Of a DNA stretch of 16,624 nucleotides, positions 5,693-12,449 are shown piece by piece; within the stretch, counting starts at the first letter, position 1; each line of letters opens with the position of its first letter. The stretch comes from an uncultured Chloroflexota bacterium. GTDB lineage: Bacteria; Chloroflexota; UBA4733. The notes under the pieces are model-generated. The model was not told where the DNA came from and did not search any database. It saw only the letters and a program-made list of their open reading frames with translations. The translations under genes were made by a program, and so were the position numbers. The DNA lies in NCBI GenBank assembly GCA_937967325.1, contig CALBSQ010000352.1, forward strand, positions 1 through 16,624, given 5' to 3'.

Positions 5693-8050
5693 ATGCTTGG
5701 TCAACAAACGATAACACGCCCGTTCCGCTCGCTCCCGATGCGATTGGTGGGCCTGTTCCTGATCGCGGTCCTCATCATCGGCGGCGCCGTACTGGCGTTC
5801 CGATCTCGCACCGCGACGGAGGTCGCGCCCACGTATCAGACTGCCAGGATCGCGCGCGGCAACGTGACGGTCGCCATCGCCGCCACCGGTCCCGTGAGCA
5901 CCGCGACATCAATCCCACTTACCTTCAAGCAGAGTGGCAAGCTCGATCAGATCCTGGTTCACCCTGGCGACAAGGTGAAAGCGGGACAAGTGCTCGCCAA
6001 ACAAGACAGCACCGACCTGCAGAACGCGTTGAATCAAGCCCAGGCAACGCTCGCCCAGCAACAGGCCGCGCTGCAGAAGGTCCAAATCGGCCCGACTCAG
6101 GAGCAGATCGCCATCGGCCAGCAGTCCATCGCCGCCGCGCAATCCGCACTTGCCAACGCCAAAAAGAACGCGGACTTGGTCGCGCAGCAAAACGCCAAGG
6201 ATATTCAGCAAGCGCAGGTGACCCTCGCCAATGCCCAACAGGCGCTAGCAGATGCGCAAGCGAACCTTGGCAACGTGCAGCAGCAGGTGAGCAAGGGTGC
6301 GGCAGCTGACGTCGTTACCGTGGCGAACGCTCAGCAGGCGCAGGCCAATGCTCAGAAGAACCTCGGCTCGGTGCAGGCTCAGATTGCCGCCGGCACGCAA
6401 TCCGATCAGGTCTCCGTGCAGAACGCTCAGCAAGCACTAGCCAACGCCCAGAAGAATCAAGCGTCGGTTCAGCAACAAGCAGCACTGGCGCTCCAATCCG
6501 AGAGCACATCCCTGGCCACGGCACAGCAAGCGGTAGCCAATGCGCAACAGAACCTGCAAAATACGCAGGCCACCATTGCCAGCGGCTCACCGGTGCAACA
6601 GCAGCAGTTGGAGCAGGCCAGGAACGACCTCTACGCCGCCCAGGTGTCACGCGACGCCGCCTGCAATCTGGATAACCGCAACAACTCGCAGGCAGGCTGT
6701 AACGCGGCGAACGCGACGGTCAACAGCAAGCAGACCGCCATCGCGGCGCTGCAGGCGCAGATTCAGCAGACCCAGGCCCAGGCGCAACAGACCGCGGCGA
6801 CGGCGCAGCAGGCAGTAAACAGCGCGCAGAACGGGCTGAAAGCAGCCCAGGACGCCGCCAACACCGACAAAGCGAAGCAGCAGGCCGGCTTACTGGCCGC
6901 GCAGACCGCCGTCGACCAGGCCGCCGCCGCGTCCAAGACCGCGCAAACCGCGCTGGCGAACGACACCACGAAGTCGCAGGGCAGCCTGGTCACCGCGCGG
7001 ACGTCCGTCGATCAGGCAAGCGCAGCGCTCCAGACCGCGCGGGCGACGGTGGCATCCGATCAGGCGAAGAACGCCGGACTGGTGCAGTTGGCGCAGCAGG
7101 CTCTCGACGCGGCCGGCGCTGCAGTCAAGAGCGACCAAGCGGCGCTCGATGGGCAGACGACCAAGGGGGCCAGCGCCTTGCAAACGGCGCAGGCCACGGT
7201 CGATCAGGACACCCAGGCGATCAAGATGGCCCAGGATGCTCTGGCGCAGCTCCAGGCGCCGCCGACGCAGGCCGATCTGAACGCCGCCTCGGCCCAGGTA
7301 CAGAATGCGCAGGTCGCGGTACAAACAGCCCAATCCAATCTCGCAACAGCAACGCTCACGGCGCCGGTTGACGCGACCGTAGCGCAGGTCAATGGCAACG
7401 TCGGGCAGTACGTCAGCGGTGGGGCCGTGTCCGGCAGCGGCGCCGCCAGCGGCTTCATCCTGCTCAATGACTTGAACGCGCTGCAGGTGACAGCCCAGGT
7501 GAACGAGTCGGACATGGCCAAGATCAGCCTGGGCAATCCCGTCGCTTTCACGATCGACGCCTTCCCAGGCCAGCGCTTTACCGGGAAGGTGACGATCATC
7601 CAGCCGCTGGGCATAACGCAGCAGAATGTGGTGAATTACAACGTGACCAGCACGATCGACCCGACGCAGGCCAAGCTACTGCCCGGCATGACGGCGAACG
7701 TCAATATCGTCACCGCCAGCCGCGACAACGTGCTCAAGGCGCCCAGCGTTGCGATATCGTTCGCGCGCTCGCAGATGGCCCGGCAGGCTGCGTCTGGGAC
7801 TCCGGTGCCGGTCGCCAATGCCGGCGCGACCGGCGGCGGGCAACAGGCACCGGTACTGGTGATGGAGAATGGCAAGGCCGTGCTGAAGGTCATCGCGGTC
7901 GGTCTCAACGACGGACGCGCCACCGAGGTGGTCTCCGGCCTGAACCCAGGCGACACGGTCGTCATCGGCCTTGGCGCCGGGCAGCCCCCGGCCGCCGGCA
8001 ACCTCTCCCCCGGCCCCTCCCCTACGAAGGGAGGGGAGCTTGCACGGTGA
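5693..8050 (+). CDS. HlyD-family efflux adaptor with a giant coiled-coil hairpin (adaptor A)
   Basis: A membrane-fusion (adaptor) protein of the RND/ABC/MFS efflux type, 785 residues against about 350-450 usually. In order: cytoplasmic N-terminus; one membrane anchor (about 17-36); first lipoyl half (about 55-105, with SGKLDQILVHPGDKVKAGQVL); a Gln/Ala/Asn-rich ascending helix (about 106-320); a tip with the only two cysteines, C324 and C336; a descending helix (about 340-551); second lipoyl half (TLTAPVDATVAQVN); and beta-barrel and membrane-proximal domains (about 590-765). The arms are repeats of 32 residues. The last ~17 residues come from a palindromic element. AAAGGA precedes the ATG by 6 bp. 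No exporter partner is adjacent; the next genes are a Bfd-like protein and an acetyltransferase. The cargo is unknown. Confidence 0.9.
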   Translation: MLGQQTITRPFRSLPMRLVGLFLIAVLIIGGAVLAFRSRTATEVAPTYQTARIARGNVTVAIAATGPVSTATSIPLTFKQSGKLDQILVHPGDKVKAGQVLAKQDSTDLQNALNQAQATLAQQQAALQKVQIGPTQEQIAIGQQSIAAAQSALANAKKNADLVAQQNAKDIQQAQVTLANAQQALADAQANLGNVQQQVSKGAAADVVTVANAQQAQANAQKNLGSVQAQIAAGTQSDQVSVQNAQQALANAQKNQASVQQQAALALQSESTSLATAQQAVANAQQNLQNTQATIASGSPVQQQQLEQARNDLYAAQVSRDAACNLDNRNNSQAGCNAANATVNSKQTAIAALQAQIQQTQAQAQQTAATAQQAVNSAQNGLKAAQDAANTDKAKQQAGLLAAQTAVDQAAAASKTAQTALANDTTKSQGSLVTARTSVDQASAALQTARATVASDQAKNAGLVQLAQQALDAAGAAVKSDQAALDGQTTKGASALQTAQATVDQDTQAIKMAQDALAQLQAPPTQADLNAASAQVQNAQVAVQTAQSNLATATLTAPVDATVAQVNGNVGQYVSGGAVSGSGAASGFILLNDLNALQVTAQVNESDMAKISLGNPVAFTIDAFPGQRFTGKVTIIQPLGITQQNVVNYNVTSTIDPTQAKLLPGMTANVNIVTASRDNVLKAPSVAISFARSQMARQAASGTPVPVANAGATGGGQQAPVLVMENGKAVLKVIAVGLNDGRATEVVSGLNPGDTVVIGLGAGQPPAAGNLSPGPSPTKGGELAR
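6122..7300 (+). repeat. 32-residue tandem repeats forming the two arms of adaptor A
   Basis: In the ascending arm the pattern (L/V/I)-A-N-A-Q-Q-A recurs with equivalent positions at residues 148, 180, 212, 244, 276 and 308, exactly 32 apart. In the descending arm the pattern (T/A)-x-V-(N/D) recurs at 344, 376, 408, 440, 472 and 504, again 32 apart. The two sets flank the two-cysteine tip symmetrically. Repeats are visible at protein level; the DNA copies are diverged. Confidence 0.8.
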
Positions 8051-8176
8051 ACTTGGTCGCCCTTCCTGGCAACACCAGCCAGAGATGCAGTGAGGCATAA
8101 CGGTCATCCCCGGCGAAGCTCCCCTCCCTTCCTACCCTATCGGTGGGGACTGGGGAGGGTGGGGAGAGGTTGCCGG
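7995..8176. repeat. Palindromic element supplying the end of adaptor A
   Basis: Outer inverted repeats of 16 bp are exact (7995-8010 with 8161-8176), and an inner pair of 16 bp is exact (8026-8041 with 8116-8131). The stretches between outer and inner arms are C-rich and differ in length. The left arm is translated as the last residues of the adaptor (LSPGPSPTKGG) and the stop at 8048-8050 lies within the element. It resembles a non-autonomous MITE-like insertion; no target duplication is evident. Confidence 0.8.
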
Positions 8177-8202
8177 GCAGGCACGGGCGGCGGTAGCGAT
8201 GC

Positions 8203-8212
8203 CGTATAGTTC
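8203..8212 (+). promoter_or_regulatory. Operator-like 10-mer CGTATAGTTC upstream of the Bfd-like gene
   Basis: This decamer is identical to the two copies (on the opposite strand) in front of the marR gene at 12941. It contains TATAGT, which could be a -10 box, but no -35 box is seen. It ends 44 bp before the Bfd-like start codon. Confidence 0.4.
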
Positions 8213-8256
8213 ACGCTCACTGGCAACGCGGCAGCTTCGACGAAGGATTGGCGACA

Positions 8257-8490
8257 TTGGTAACGCACTGCATCTGTGCCAAGACGAGTTTCGCGACCGT
8301 GCTGGCGGAAGCCCGTCGGTCGGGCTGGACGTCGGTGGACGAGATCGAGACTGCCACCGGCTGCGGGGTGCGCTGCCGCCTTTGCCGCCCGTACCTGGAC
8401 TCGGCCCTCACGACTGGCCAGACACAGTTCTCGCCGAGGTCACCATTAGCCTCGGATCGGTTCCTCAGCGGCGAGGTCGCAGCGCGTTGA
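8257..8490 (+). CDS. Bfd-like (2Fe-2S)-binding protein
   Basis: A small protein (77 residues) with the Fer2_BFD pattern of bacterioferritin-associated ferredoxin: C5-I-C7 near the start, then TGCGVRC40-RLC43, giving C-x-C and C-x2-C about 33 residues apart. An extra cysteine, C36, lies in the second cluster. Such domains carry a [2Fe-2S] cluster and pass electrons, for example in release of iron from bacterioferritin or as subunits of reductases. I chose TTG at 8257 because GAAGGA ends 9 bp upstream and the protein then starts MVTHCIC, as the family does; TTG at 8248 in the same frame is too close to that site. The C-terminal 25 residues look unordered. No bacterioferritin gene is nearby, so its partner is unknown. 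Confidence 0.75.
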   Translation: MVTHCICAKTSFATVLAEARRSGWTSVDEIETATGCGVRCRLCRPYLDSALTTGQTQFSPRSPLASDRFLSGEVAAR

Positions 8491-8550
8491 CGTCCCGGAG
8501 GTCTGGTCGTATCGTGTTTCTCCGTCACGGCAGAGAGGCGCGAACGGCGT

Positions 8551-9411
8551 ATGGGGAGCCAGTACGAGTTTGACGTCGCTGCGGGCTACAGTCTGGCGCA
8601 GCTCGCGACCGTCGTCACTGAGGCGTTCCGCGGCTACCCTCAGCCCGTGTATGAGTCGGCGGGGCGCCTCTCCCGCTTGGTACGCGTCCACAGCCTCGAC
8701 CTGGCGCATTCGCTCGTCATTCGTGCCCCCAACGGCGAGCTCATCGGCATTAGCTTCCTCGGCTTGCGCAATACGCGCGCTTGGATCAGCGCCTTTGGCA
8801 TCGTCCCGGCCCATCGCGGGCGCGGGTTGGCCCGCCGGCTGCTCGGTCGCATACTCGAGCAAGCGCGTGCGGCCGGAGCATTGGACGTCAGATTGGAAGT
8901 TCTGACTACCAACGCGGCGGCACGGCATATCTACGCCAAGGGCGGATTCACCGTGGCGCGGGACCTCGTCTGCCTGGAGCGTGATCCCCGGCACGAGCCG
9001 GCGCCCCCCGTGCCCACGCTGATGGTGGAGCAAGCCACGGTCGATGAGGCTGTGGAAAATGCACGGGCGTTAGAACAGACGCCGCCCTGTTGGCAACGGG
9101 AAGCCGCCTCGCTCGTCACCGGCAGCGGCCTGGCCTTGCTCGCCCTCTCTGGTGGGCGAGTCGTCGGCTTCGCGCTGTACAGCCGCCGGGATAGCGCGGT
9201 GGCCCTTCACCACCTGGCAGCCCGCTCGAATCTGCGCGAGCACGTCGTCGACGCCCTGCTGCCGCGCATCGGCGGCGCCGGTCCAAACGCCCCATCGCGC
9301 CACATCACGCTGCTCAACGAGCCGCAGCCGGGCGGCCTCGTCTCCGCCTATCTGGCACGAGGCTTCAAGGAGACAATACGCCAACTCGAACTGTTCCGCG
9401 GCGTGCCGTGA
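8551..9411 (+). CDS. GNAT-family acetyltransferase, probable tandem-domain protein
   Basis: An N-acetyltransferase using acetyl-CoA. The first domain (about residues 1-150) has the motif A acetyl-CoA loop, VPAHRGRGLARRLL (residues 85-98), and the following motif NAAARHIYAKGGF (121-133). The second half (about 157-286) repeats the fold outline: a GFALY strand, a helix, and the terminal AYLARGFKETIRQLELF typical of a GNAT C-terminus. It lacks the R-x-x-G-x-G/A loop, so it is probably non-catalytic. The ATG at 8551 has only a moderate AGAGG upstream. The gene follows the Bfd-like gene by 60 bp and converges on the next gene with 30 bp between stops. The substrate is not predictable. Confidence 0.85.
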   Translation: MGSQYEFDVAAGYSLAQLATVVTEAFRGYPQPVYESAGRLSRLVRVHSLDLAHSLVIRAPNGELIGISFLGLRNTRAWISAFGIVPAHRGRGLARRLLGRILEQARAAGALDVRLEVLTTNAAARHIYAKGGFTVARDLVCLERDPRHEPAPPVPTLMVEQATVDEAVENARALEQTPPCWQREAASLVTGSGLALLALSGGRVVGFALYSRRDSAVALHHLAARSNLREHVVDALLPRIGGAGPNAPSRHITLLNEPQPGGLVSAYLARGFKETIRQLELFRGVP

Positions 9412-9441
9412 CCGCTCGAAGGCGCAGCGGCGATGCCCCGA

Positions 9442-10128
9442 TCACGACGACGCGCCGTTGACCCCACTACGCTGCAAGACGGCGACACAACCAACCCGTG
9501 GCGTGCCGGTTTCCGGACAATTGGCGTCGAAGACGCCGAAGTAGAGGTCGTAGTCGGAGGCCATGGCCCGCACGCCGCGCACGGGAGACCCCGCCGGGTG
9601 CGAAACCGGACGGCCGCGGACGGTGCCATTCAAACACAGCTCCAGCCCTAGAGGGTCTCGCACGAGCCGGTTGACATCGCCATCGACATCGGCGTAGTCG
9701 CCGGAACGGCCACAGACAGGACAGTCGTCCGGCGGATTGTGGGCCGTGCTGGCTTCATAACGCACCTGCGCCGCGATGCGGTAGAAGGCGCGGTCTTTGC
9801 CGGCGAGATCGAGCGTGGCTTGCTCGATCTCATTGGCCCGCAAGACTCGGTAGTAGTAGCGAATGTCCAGCGCGTGCGAGTGGTTATGCCGGTGATTGCT
9901 GTAACCACGGTAGGGCTGCAAATGGCGGATCGTGGCGCGCGCGTCACAACGTAACACGTCGTGCGCGTGCCCGGCATCCGCCCGTACCCCAAGATAGCTC
10001 GCCATGCTCTCGATGATGAACTGGGTGGCGCGCTCATAGCTTGGGACAATGTCTTTGGCCACGTAGAACCAAACGTTCGGATAGCGCGGCAGGCCAAAGA
10101 TCGATTGATGTGGTAATGATACGTCCAT
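9442..10128 (-). CDS. Unrecognised protein with a His cluster and a CxxC motif
   Basis: I do not recognise this 228-residue protein. It has no signal peptide or membrane segment. It shows a histidine cluster NHRHNHSH (78-85, with H79, H81, H83, H85) followed by a Tyr/Arg-rich strand, and DDCPVCGRSGDYADVDGD (134-151), a possible zinc knuckle with C136 and C139 next to an acidic loop. Further cysteines are C61, C165, C204 and C214. Frame and codon use look like real coding: long open frame, GC-rich third positions, and ATG at 10128 with GAGGGA about 12 bp upstream. It converges on the acetyltransferase gene. A near-consensus promoter lies about 260 bp upstream, so it seems to be transcribed alone with a long leader. 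Confidence 0.65.
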   Translation of the reverse strand: MDVSLPHQSIFGLPRYPNVWFYVAKDIVPSYERATQFIIESMASYLGVRADAGHAHDVLRCDARATIRHLQPYRGYSNHRHNHSHALDIRYYYRVLRANEIEQATLDLAGKDRAFYRIAAQVRYEASTAHNPPDDCPVCGRSGDYADVDGDVNRLVRDPLGLELCLNGTVRGRPVSHPAGSPVRGVRAMASDYDLYFGVFDANCPETGTPRVGCVAVLQRSGVNGASS

Positions 10129-10386
10129 GGCGCCGAGTCCCTCACACGTCCCATCCGAAACCCGCCGTTTCGAATCATGTCGCGAGTCGCGTCTTCGCGG
10201 CAGTGCGCGACCTACGTCGACAGGTTTGGATCCTTAGGGAGGGGCAAGCGAGCAGTATGGTACATCAAGATGTACCTTCGTCACCATACAGGGCCCACGC
10301 CAGGTGGGCGCGGACCGTTGCCAATACTTCGTCGCGCCGCTCCGCTACCCCCGGCCGGTAGGGGCTCTCCGTGACTCTCTTGAGCC
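10129..10386 (-). other. Long structured leader of the unrecognised gene
   Basis: If transcription starts from the promoter at 10393-10421, about 255 nt precede the start codon. It contains an 8-bp stem (10259-10266 with 10269-10276, 2-nt loop) and an outer 6-bp pairing, GTATGG (10255-10260) with CCATAC (10284-10289), that shares two bases with it. A further CGAAAC/GTTTCG stem lies near 10155-10171. No known riboswitch class was recognised. Confidence 0.4.
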
Positions 10387-10392
10387 GCCTAG

Positions 10393-10421
10393 ATTATGCT
10401 TCCATTCAGAAAGTATGTCAA
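10393..10421 (-). promoter_or_regulatory. Near-consensus sigma-70-type promoter
   Basis: On the minus strand TTGACA (10416-10421), a 17-bp spacer and CATAAT (10393-10398). The spacer is AT-richer than its surroundings. It points toward the gene starting at 10128; the expected start is near 10386. Confidence 0.75.
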
Positions 10422-10490
10422 GCCGAATGTGTGCGGGGGTGCGGACGAGTGCGGTGGGCGAGCCACCAAGCATTGCACCGACCTGACGCG

Positions 10491-10613
10491 GTGCCACGGA
10501 GCGCGGGCGTCCCGCCCGCCCGGCCTCGTCCGTATGTCGCTCGGTCGCCATCTTGCCGGCATGCCCGCCGTTGGCTCTGACCGGGCGGGCGGGACGCCCG
10601 CGCTCCGTGGCAC
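10491..10613. repeat. Palindromic element with perfect 33-bp inverted repeats
   Basis: Bases 10491-10523 and 10581-10613 are exact inverted copies; the centre is 57 bp. The arms have the GC-rich sequence that translates as GGTPALRG or ASRPP in many bacterial genomes, a widespread class of intergenic palindromes. It lies between the MFS gene and the promoter at 10393. Short open frames across it are repeat translations, not genes. Confidence 0.9.
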
Positions 10614-10621
10614 ACCCGAGT

Positions 10622-10655
10622 GCGGCGGGCCGCTGGCGGGCCTGCGGCCCGCCGC
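10622..10655 (-). terminator. Strong GC hairpin after the MFS gene, probable terminator
   Basis: A perfect 12-bp stem, GCGGCGGGCCGC (10622-10633) with 10644-10655, begins 9 bp past the MFS stop on the minus strand. There is no U-tract, so termination is an inference. Confidence 0.45.
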
Positions 10656-10664
10656 GCCGGCTCC

Positions 10665-12347
10665 CTAGCTAACGTAGGCCGGTTCCAGCGCCTCGTCAGG
10701 CGAGTTCAGCCGCGCCGCCGGCTGCTCTGACAGCATCCCCGGCCGGTTGGTCTTGCGAAGCGGGATCTCGGGTAGGAAGAAGCAGACCACAGCGGCGACG
10801 GCCACCACGATCAGGCCCACCGTGAAGACGTGCTGGATGGAGCCGGCCAGCGACACCTTCAGGGCCTGGACAAATTGCTGGAACAACGCTTGTCCGCCGG
10901 GCGCCTTGGCAAAGGCCGCTTGCATCGCCTGGGTCGCGGCCGGGCTGATGAGCGCCTGGGCGCTGATCTTCCCGTGGGTCGGGCCTTGCGCCAAAAGTTG
11001 CTGGAGCTGGGGCGAGACGTTCTTGGCCAGCGAGGTCGAGAGCTGAGCGTTGAGGAACGAACCCATGATTGCCGTGCCAACCGTGCCGCCGATGCTGCGG
11101 AAGAACTGAACCGACGACGTCACGACGCCCAGGCGGTTGAAGGGCGTGGAGTTCTGCACGGCGATGGTGAAGACGGGCATCGTCACGCCGAGCCCCAGGC
11201 CCACCACGACCATGTTGCGGACCGCCAGCAAACTGGTGGTCGAGACATCCTGACGCGACAACAGGAAGATGCCGAAGGTCATCAGGATCAGGCCGGCGAT
11301 GGCCGGTAGGCGGTAACGACCGGTGCGCGAAATGATCTGGCCGCCGACAATGCTGGAGACGATGAGCCCGAGCATCATCGGGGTCAGGATCTGGCCGCTC
11401 TGCGTGGCGGTCGTACCGATCACGCCTTGAATGAACAGCGGGATGTACAGGATGGTGCCGAACATGCCGAAGCCGGTACCGAAGACCACAATGGTCGAGA
11501 CCGTGAAGATCTTGTTCTTGAAGAGGTCCAGCGGCAAAATCGGCTCCGCGGCCCGCCACTCGATCACCACGAAGGCGACGGCCATGATGGCGGCGACGGT
11601 GAGCGCCGTGATCACCTGCGGGCTGGACCAGGCGTAGTCTTGTCCTGCCCAGGTAAAGCCGAGCAGCAACGGGACCAGTGTCGCGGTGATCGCCGCGGCC
11701 CCGAGATAATCGATGCGCGGGTTGGCGCGCCGCGCCCGAATCACCGGCATGGTCAGGATCAGCACGGCCAAGGCGACGGCGCCGACTGGCAGGTTGATGT
11801 AGAAGACCCAACGCCAGTCCAGATTGTCGGTGATGTAGCCGCCGACCGTCGGCCCCAGGACGCTGGCGACGCCGAAGACGGCGCCGAACAGCCCTTGCAG
11901 CTTGCCGCGTTGTGCTGGCGGAAAGAGATCGCCGACGATGGCGAAGGAGTTGGCCTGCATGATGCCGGCGCCCAGCCCTTGCAGGCCGCGGAAGAGCACC
12001 AGTTGCGTCATACCGTCGCCGCCCCACTCGCCAGAGGCTCCCGCCAGGACAGATCCCAAGAGGAAGACGGCGATGCCGGCGACATAGAACCACTTGCGGC
12101 CGAACATGTCGCCCAGCTTGCCGACGATCGGCACGCTGATGGTGCTGGTTAGCAGATAGGCGGTGGTCACCCAGGCGTAGCGGTCCAGTCCGCCCAACGT
12201 GGCGATGATCCGCGGCATGGCTGTGCCGACGATGGTCTGATCCAACGCCCCCAGAAGCAGGCCGAGCAGCAAGCCGGCCAGAACAAACCGCCGCGCCCGC
12301 GCCGGCAGCTCACTAAACGATTGCGCTACCGGCATGCTGCTGGCCAT
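10665..12347 (-). CDS. DHA2 (EmrB/QacA-type) MFS drug exporter
   Basis: A proton-coupled multidrug exporter of the major facilitator superfamily, 14-helix DHA2 subfamily; 560 residues is normal. It shows the DHA2 N-terminal signature LDQTIVGTAMPRI (35-47), motif A GKLGDMFGRK (76-85), motif B RGLQGLGAG (120-128) and the antiporter motif C around GVASVLGPTVGG (159-170). The long extracellular loop between the last two helices (about 415-505), rich in Gln and Ala, is also typical. The ATG at 12347 has GGAGGA 5 bp upstream. It follows a MarR-type gene by 102 bp on the same strand, so it is probably the regulator's target. It lacks an adaptor on its own strand; an EmrA-like adaptor lies divergently at 15963. 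The substrate is unknown. Confidence 0.95.
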   Translation of the reverse strand: MASSMPVAQSFSELPARARRFVLAGLLLGLLLGALDQTIVGTAMPRIIATLGGLDRYAWVTTAYLLTSTISVPIVGKLGDMFGRKWFYVAGIAVFLLGSVLAGASGEWGGDGMTQLVLFRGLQGLGAGIMQANSFAIVGDLFPPAQRGKLQGLFGAVFGVASVLGPTVGGYITDNLDWRWVFYINLPVGAVALAVLILTMPVIRARRANPRIDYLGAAAITATLVPLLLGFTWAGQDYAWSSPQVITALTVAAIMAVAFVVIEWRAAEPILPLDLFKNKIFTVSTIVVFGTGFGMFGTILYIPLFIQGVIGTTATQSGQILTPMMLGLIVSSIVGGQIISRTGRYRLPAIAGLILMTFGIFLLSRQDVSTTSLLAVRNMVVVGLGLGVTMPVFTIAVQNSTPFNRLGVVTSSVQFFRSIGGTVGTAIMGSFLNAQLSTSLAKNVSPQLQQLLAQGPTHGKISAQALISPAATQAMQAAFAKAPGGQALFQQFVQALKVSLAGSIQHVFTVGLIVVAVAAVVCFFLPEIPLRKTNRPGMLSEQPAARLNSPDEALEPAYVS

Positions 12348-12449
12348 GATGGTCCTCCGTCGTTATTCCTCATTCGTGACCGTCGCCCCGACGGCAAGAT
12401 TCTCAGGCCGGCTCCAGCAAGGGCCTGCCATGCTTGCTCGATCCGCATC

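Noticed and set aside
10371..10668. Several short open frames on both strands across the palindrome at 10491-10613
   Set aside because: They are translations of the inverted repeat (GGTPALRG type) with no ribosome sites.
10696..12093. Long alternative minus-strand frame inside the MFS gene
   Set aside because: It encodes an Arg/His-rich sequence with no motifs, while the other frame has all DHA2 motifs and membrane helices.
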